A program made the position numbers and the translations under genes. A DNA stretch of 18,635 bases from Candidatus Campbellbacteria bacterium CG10_big_fil_rev_8_21_14_0_10_35_52 (lineage in GTDB: Bacteria > Patescibacteriota > Minisyncoccia > Phycocordibacterales > UBA2163): positions 1 to 18,635 of the forward strand of contig PFAA01000024.1 in assembly GCA_002778715.1 (NCBI GenBank), in the 5' to 3' direction. The notes under the pieces were generated by a model. It was not told the DNA's origin. It did no database searches and worked only from the letters and a program-made list of their open reading frames with translations. Below are positions 14,315 through 18,635 of this stretch, in pieces; position 1 is the stretch's first letter, and each line of letters opens with the position of its first letter.

Positions 14315-15490
14315 TTAGTCCTTGCGTAGGCAATTAGAAATAGTTTCCAAATCCTCATCTGTTAGTTCTGGATAATTTCCGCAATAGAAGCCATTGTTGT
14401 GCAGGAGGTCTGCTCCTGGCAGAGCAACTATTTTGTGAGCATATTTTTTATAGAATGGTTGCCTCTGCATATTCCCAGCAATTACGGGGCGGACCTCTAC
14501 TTCCGCATCCATAAATCGTTTCAGGTACTTTTTTCTTAGCTTAGGTGTTTTGCATATAATAACAAAAGCAAAAGGTGAAAATGTTTTTACATGACTTCGG
14601 TCTAGAGCGATAAAATCAGGATTTTTAAGAAGCACCTTTTCAAGGCGAATGTGGTTTTCTTCTCTCTTCCTTAGCCCTTCGTCTAATGACTTAAGCTGGC
14701 AGAGACCTAGGAAGCCAGTTATTTCAGTTGGGCGAAGATTAAAACCAAGATCATAGAATAGATATTTTGAGTGAAATTCAGACTCAACATTGTGTTCTTC
14801 GCGGAGCTTCTTTTGCTGGTGCGGTTCCAGGTTTCTATCCCACCCGTTTGCTCTAACAATACGAAGCATCTTCGCAAAGTTGTCATTGTCGGTGCACACC
14901 ATCCCCCCTTCAATAGTGGACATATGATGGGCTACATAAAATGAAAAACTGGATACTAAGCCAAAGTTACCAGTTTTTCCCTCAGGTAGCTCTGTCCCGA
15001 GTGATTCGCAGTTATCTTCAAGAAGCAAAATGTCGCGCTCTGTACACATTTTTTTTATTTCTGCGAGGTCTCCTGCAAATCCAAGCGCATTTGTAATAAA
15101 GAAGGCGCGCATATCATGTTCTTTGAGCGTAGAAAGAAGCTGTGTAGACATTGAATTGAGAGTGGTTGTGTCACAGTCGATCGCCACAGGATTCATGCCG
15201 AGTTGTATTATTGGCATCACATTTGTAGACCAAGTGAGAGCAGAGAACCCTACGAGGTCTCCGTCTTTTAATAAGCCAAGATTTTTTGCCGCCTGAATCA
15301 TTGCAAGGTTTGCGCTTCCTCCTGAGTTGAAAAGAATCGCATGTTTTGAGCCCTGCTTTTTTGCAAATGCTTGCTCAAATTCTTTGCATTTAACATCCAT
15401 ACTTAGGCGCCCTGTCTTTATAATAAAATCAGCGAGTGCTTTTTTTGTTTCATGCTCGTGCATGAATACATTTTTCATCAGAGGGATCAT
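14315..15490 (-). CDS. DegT-family PLP/PMP 3-dehydratase, ColD-like (Lys replaced by His)
   Basis: A 391-residue fold-type I enzyme close in length and motifs to GDP-4-keto-6-deoxy-D-mannose 3-dehydratase (ColD, about 388 residues). NSGGSANLAM (55-64) is the phosphate-binding region and LEDNCESLG (157-165) holds Asp159, which pairs with the pyridine nitrogen. In SFYVAHHMSTIEGGMV the position of the Schiff-base Lys is His188, as in ColD and the CDP-sugar E1 dehydrase. That substitution turns an aminotransferase into a C3-deoxygenating dehydratase. The [2Fe-2S] cysteines of E1 are not apparent. NLRPTEITGFLGLCQL and VRPVIAGN are further family segments. It follows the CgeB-like gene by 5 bp and precedes the GT11 pseudogene by 2 bp. 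Likely product: an NDP-4-keto-3,6-dideoxyhexose. Confidence 0.85.
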   Translation of the reverse strand: MIPLMKNVFMHEHETKKALADFIIKTGRLSMDVKCKEFEQAFAKKQGSKHAILFNSGGSANLAMIQAAKNLGLLKDGDLVGFSALTWSTNVMPIIQLGMNPVAIDCDTTTLNSMSTQLLSTLKEHDMRAFFITNALGFAGDLAEIKKMCTERDILLLEDNCESLGTELPEGKTGNFGLVSSFSFYVAHHMSTIEGGMVCTDNDNFAKMLRIVRANGWDRNLEPHQQKKLREEHNVESEFHSKYLFYDLGFNLRPTEITGFLGLCQLKSLDEGLRKREENHIRLEKVLLKNPDFIALDRSHVKTFSPFAFVIICKTPKLRKKYLKRFMDAEVEVRPVIAGNMQRQPFYKKYAHKIVALPGADLLHNNGFYCGNYPELTDEDLETISNCLRKD

Positions 15491-15495
15491 GGTTT

Positions 15496-16497
15496 TTATA
15501 AATTTTTTAAATATTTTTCAAAAAATGCTTGTGTAGTATACTCTTTTATTGTTCGATTGTACGCATTTTCAACTATCAGTTCATATTTTCCCCAATTTGC
15601 TAATATCTCATTTATTTTTTCTTCTAATTTTTCTTCTTCGTAATAGACGAATTCTTTATCGGGAACATAGTATCGCTCAATAATATTAAAGGGGTCTTTT
15701 CTGCAGAGCATTAAGGCACGCGATGTAGCTGCTTCTGCGAAGCGAGTTTTTAATTGAGGAACAAGATGCTCTTTATTGGATACAAAACTCAAAAGATAGT
15801 TATACCATGTCTTTTTGGGAATGAGTGTAAACGCGCCATGTTCTTCTATTCCTGGCGTATTCCATGCTGCGCGAAGTGTCTTTCCATTGCACCATAAAAG
15901 CCCATGAACAAGGGCGATTTTTGATTCTGAAAGAAGATGCATCTTTTCTTTATAGCTGACCTCGTGGTCGGTAATGTACTTATTTTTCTTGTAAGATTTG
16001 AATATTTTGTATTTAAGCAAGCTCAAAATTCCAATATTGTGCGATCTCGCAATGAGTCGATAATTGAACTTGCTGATAGTTTTAATATTTTTTGCCAGTT
16101 CTCGAGAATTAATGTTTCCAACATAAATAATATCGTATTTCTTTTCAGCCTTTGGTGGGATTTTTTCTTCGTTAATTGGTATATAAACAACTTCTCTTCG
16201 ATTCGCGTCCCGTTGTTTATTGAGCCATTCTGCGGTATAGGGACAGCAAGTAAATATTTTATAGAAATAAGAATCATATTCATCTCCTCGGAATGCGGAA
16301 TCGGGAGACATAAATCGATTTGGTTCTTCGAAGTTCATGTATACTATTTTTTTGTTTTTAATTTCTTCAAGTAATGAAAATTTAAAACGCGCTTCTATAA
16401 GATAAAAATCACCGCACATGTTTTCAAAGCGACAAAAATCGTACTGTTGCATAGGATCCTCCTTTGAAACTTTTATTCCCCAGTTAAATACTTTCAT
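15496..16497 (-). CDS. CgeB-like GT-B glycosyltransferase family protein
   Basis: A 333-residue protein that I recognise only at the superfamily level. KKYDIIYVGNIN (about 118-129) starts a GT-B C-terminal Rossmann domain. The downstream pattern, a glycine/proline-containing EEHGAFTLIP, then RFAEAATSRALMLCRKD, then YYVPDKEFVYYEEEKLEEKINEIL and a final TTQAFFEKYL, matches the donor-domain tail of the CgeB/YkvP-like glycosyltransferases (Glyco_trans_1_2). No membrane segments or signal peptide are visible. It sits between the ABC flippase and the ColD-like gene, 18 bp and 5 bp from them, so it is part of the same operon. A role in adding a sugar of this glycan is inferred from context. No Shine-Dalgarno sequence is seen. 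Confidence 0.65.
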   Translation of the reverse strand: MKVFNWGIKVSKEDPMQQYDFCRFENMCGDFYLIEARFKFSLLEEIKNKKIVYMNFEEPNRFMSPDSAFRGDEYDSYFYKIFTCCPYTAEWLNKQRDANRREVVYIPINEEKIPPKAEKKYDIIYVGNINSRELAKNIKTISKFNYRLIARSHNIGILSLLKYKIFKSYKKNKYITDHEVSYKEKMHLLSESKIALVHGLLWCNGKTLRAAWNTPGIEEHGAFTLIPKKTWYNYLLSFVSNKEHLVPQLKTRFAEAATSRALMLCRKDPFNIIERYYVPDKEFVYYEEEKLEEKINEILANWGKYELIVENAYNRTIKEYTTQAFFEKYLKNL

Positions 16498-16515
16498 AAA
16501 GTAAGTTAATTGAAT

Positions 16516-18324
16516 CTATTGCCTTAAATTATAAACCTTGTAGAAATATGTATCTTTGTTTTTGAGTAATTCGCGCGGCTTGCCTTCTTCGGTTATTTTA
16601 CCTTCTTCCAGTACAAGTAGTTTGTCTGCGCTTAATACCGTTGAGAGGCGGTGTGCGATAACTAATATTGTGATTTCTCCCTTTAGGCCATCTATGGCTT
16701 CTTGAGTTTTTTTCTCAGACTTATTGTCTAATGCGCTTGTTGCTTCGTCCAGTAAAAGAATCTTTGGCTTACGGGCAAGGGCACGAGCAAGAGCGACGCG
16801 CTGTCTTTGTCCGGCAGAAAGAAACCCCCCTCTTTCTCCTACTATTGTATCATATTTTTCTGGAAGAGTGTCAATAAAATCGTGTATTTGTGCCATTTTG
16901 GCGGCCACCTCCGCATCATCCTTAGTTACGGATTCGTCAAAGAATTTAATATTATTTAATACGGTATCATTTAAAATGAAAACGTCTTGTGAGACATAAG
17001 ATATATTCCTGCGCCAGTCCGAAATATTGATTGAGTAAATATCTTTTCCGTCAATAGAAATTTCTCCGGCTGTCGGTTGGAGGAAGCGGAGCAAAAGGTC
17101 AAAGATTGTTGTTTTGCCGGCTCCTGATGGACCGATGAAACCAACCAATTCTCCTTTTTTTATGCTAAACGAAACCGAACGAAGCGCTTCTCGTTCGTTT
17201 GGATATGAAAATGAAACCGAATTGAATGCGAGGTCATTATTGAAGTGAAACTGTCTATCTCCTCGCGTATAGCGGGCTTCTTTGGCTCTCTCCGCCTCTT
17301 CAAGGTAAGAAGTTACGTTTTCCACGTAGGGAAGAGTGCTACTTGCATCATGGAGCACGCTTTGGATGCTTTGCGTATATTGAAAGATTCTGTTTATGAG
17401 ATAAATGAGGGCGGCGAGTGCACCGAGATTATATGATGTTCTATAGAAAGCGAATGCGATGATTGCGGTTATGAATATAACGCCAAGGGGCTGTATTGAT
17501 TCCGTGGATATTTTTCTTAATATAGTGAGTCGTAATTGAAAAATTCTCATGTGATCAAAAAATTGTTCTCCGAGAGAGGACACCTGCCTTTCGGTGCCAA
17601 GCGCTTTTATTGTCTTCATTCCCACGATACTTTCGTTTATATGGTGCGCAATTGAAACATTCATTTGTGATATTTGATTCGCCAAAGAACGCGCAAAAGA
17701 AAAGAGCGGCTTGTAGAGTATAATTACTATGCCACCGAAAATAAAAGCCACGAGCGTCATTGTTTTGGAAATGTTTACCGCAACGAGAATGTATGCCAAT
17801 AAGGATGCGCAAAGCATAATGAACATGGACACTGACTGTAGCATCCCACCACTATTTCGGGAATCAATTTTAATGAGTGTTTCCAATCGTCCAAGTTTTT
17901 GTTTCAACAAATAGGGCCAGTCCGCTGCGAGCGTAGCCTTTAAAAGCCGATCCATTGTTTTTCTTTCATACCCGGTTTGGATTCTGGTTGCGATATAGGC
18001 ATAAAGTGTTGAAGCTATGAATTTTAGGAAAAATAGAAAAACAATAAAGAGAAGCACTACAGGGAGAGTGAATGACAGGTGCGTAAATGTGAAAAATCGT
18101 TCAATTGCTTGCGATATAAAATCTATCGGCTGGCGCTCGCTTCCATCGAAAAAGTTAAAAAGAGGAATGAGCATGGTAATCCCGATGCCCTCAAGAAGTC
18201 CGGTAAAAAATCCAAGAAATGCAAGTATAAATATGCGGAAAGAATATCCGTGAAATGCGCGTGGGAATATCCGAATTATTGACCGTATGGTTCCTAATGA
18301 AATAAAAAAAGAGGGAAGTTTCAT
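16516..18324 (-). CDS. ABC transporter, fused permease/ATPase; probable lipid-linked glycan flippase
   Basis: The 602-residue protein is a half-transporter of the MsbA/PglK type. About six membrane segments lie in residues 28-315 (for example 30-55, 88-112, 163-183, 188-206, 280-297, 299-316). The nucleotide-binding domain begins near 365. It has Walker A GPSGAGKTT (398-406), Q-loop Gln446, a signature LSAGQ (502-506, with Ala instead of the first Gly), Walker B ILLLDE (522-527), D-loop SALD and the switch His556. It would work as a homodimer. Its place among glycosyltransferase and sugar-nucleotide genes favours export of a lipid-linked oligosaccharide, as done by PglK, over lipid A or drug export. 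It lies 63 bp after the GDP-fucose synthase-like gene. The start ATG overlaps the TGA of a tiny upstream reading frame. Confidence 0.9.
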   Translation of the reverse strand: MKLPSFFISLGTIRSIIRIFPRAFHGYSFRIFILAFLGFFTGLLEGIGITMLIPLFNFFDGSERQPIDFISQAIERFFTFTHLSFTLPVVLLFIVFLFFLKFIASTLYAYIATRIQTGYERKTMDRLLKATLAADWPYLLKQKLGRLETLIKIDSRNSGGMLQSVSMFIMLCASLLAYILVAVNISKTMTLVAFIFGGIVIILYKPLFSFARSLANQISQMNVSIAHHINESIVGMKTIKALGTERQVSSLGEQFFDHMRIFQLRLTILRKISTESIQPLGVIFITAIIAFAFYRTSYNLGALAALIYLINRIFQYTQSIQSVLHDASSTLPYVENVTSYLEEAERAKEARYTRGDRQFHFNNDLAFNSVSFSYPNEREALRSVSFSIKKGELVGFIGPSGAGKTTIFDLLLRFLQPTAGEISIDGKDIYSINISDWRRNISYVSQDVFILNDTVLNNIKFFDESVTKDDAEVAAKMAQIHDFIDTLPEKYDTIVGERGGFLSAGQRQRVALARALARKPKILLLDEATSALDNKSEKKTQEAIDGLKGEITILVIAHRLSTVLSADKLLVLEEGKITEEGKPRELLKNKDTYFYKVYNLRQ

Positions 18325-18387
18325 AATTGTCTTAAGTTAGAATCATAGATTTTCTTGCAAGTTACGCAATCAATGAGTTTGGTAGTT

Positions 18388-18635
18388 TTACTCATGATTT
18401 TCTTTGTACCATGTATAGGTTGTGGCGATACCGTAATCAAGCTGGATTGTATGTTTCCACCCAAGTGTATGAAGTTTACTGACATCAAGGAGTTTCTTTG
18501 GCGTACCGTCGGGTTTGGTGGTGTCCCAAACAATTTCGCCTTCATATCCAACTACAACTCTGACCTTTTCCGCGAGCTCTTTTATAGTTACATCTTCTCC
18601 CGTGCCGACATTTATAATAGCAGAGTCATGGTAAT
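18388..18635 (-). CDS. GDP-L-fucose synthase-like epimerase/reductase (5' end cut by window edge)
   Basis: Only the last 82 residues are present, entering from the right edge and ending with TAA at 18390-18388. INVGTGEDVTIKELAEKV, DTTKPDGTPKKLLDVSKL and LGWKHTIQLDYGIATTYTWY are the C-terminal signatures of GDP-L-fucose synthase (Fcl/WcaG). This SDR epimerises C3/C5 and reduces GDP-4-keto-6-deoxy-mannose. The colitose enzyme ColC belongs to the same family, and a ColD-like gene lies downstream in the operon, so either activity is possible. The catalytic N-terminal domain is outside the window. It is the most upstream visible gene of the fcl-ABC-CgeB-ColD-GT11 operon. Confidence 0.85.
   Translation of the reverse strand, partial: YHDSAIINVGTGEDVTIKELAEKVRVVVGYEGEIVWDTTKPDGTPKKLLDVSKLHTLGWKHTIQLDYGIATTYTWYKENHE

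Noticed and set aside
14103..14333. The GT11 fragments as three separate small genes.
   Set aside because: Each fragment matches a consecutive part of one GT11 protein, and the frames join at homopolymer runs. No fragment has a ribosome site or a complete domain.
14313..14333. TTG start upstream of the GT11 ATG.
   Set aside because: GT11 proteins start right at the MIIVKLAGG segment, and the ATG at 14312 lies just after the preceding stop; the TTG extension would overlap the ColD-like gene.
1..18635. CRISPR array, tRNA, rRNA, insertion sequence or integrase.
   Set aside because: No regularly spaced repeats, cloverleaf-like sequence, transposase motifs or terminal inverted repeats were seen on reading both strands; the only long direct repeat is the 75-bp pair.

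Overview
The window is a surface-polysaccharide or glycan biosynthesis locus. It holds 16 protein-coding genes (two cut by the window ends) and one decayed gene, with almost no non-coding space. The DNA is AT-rich with long A/T runs. Most genes lack a clear Shine-Dalgarno sequence. The 15 genes whose 3' end lies in the window stop with TAA (12) or TAG (3), none with TGA. Short compact enzymes, a B12-fold radical SAM protein, DUF268 and C-methyltransferase-like genes, AsnB and many unrelated glycosyltransferases together suggest an uncultivated bacterium, possibly Patescibacteria/CPR. That placement is an inference; no phylogenetic marker is present.

Layout from the left. A DUF268 methyltransferase-like gene (cut by the left edge) and two tandem GT2 glycosyltransferases lie on the minus strand. 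A single plus-strand zinc-finger/SAM C-methyltransferase diverges from them. A minus-strand operon follows, Nudix hydrolase -> SDR -> SDR, the two SDRs being tandem paralogues; it meets the methyltransferase tail to tail. A short plus-strand UDP-glucose dehydrogenase-like gene diverges from the Nudix gene. Next is a minus-strand operon asnB -> GT4 -> GT2, whose last gene overlaps the dehydrogenase 3' end by 11 bp. A single plus-strand radical SAM gene with its own promoter and terminator diverges from asnB. The right third is a minus-strand operon read from the right edge: GDP-fucose synthase-like (cut) -> ABC flippase -> CgeB-like glycosyltransferase -> ColD-like 3-dehydratase -> GT11 fucosyltransferase pseudogene.

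How the genes may work together (inference). The dehydrogenase would make an NDP-uronate, the two SDRs would epimerise or decarboxylate it, and AsnB could supply asparagine or amidate a uronate. On the right, a PLP enzyme with His188 in place of the Schiff-base Lys, next to a GDP-4-keto-6-deoxymannose epimerase/reductase-like gene, points to a GDP-3,6-dideoxyhexose such as colitose, or to GDP-fucose. The adjacent GT11 transferase that would use such a donor is broken. The ABC protein would flip the lipid-linked glycan, and the methyltransferases and radical SAM protein would decorate it. The most notable signals are a 75-bp perfect repeat between the two otherwise diverged GT2 genes, the decayed GT11 gene, and the ColD/Fcl/GT11 set.
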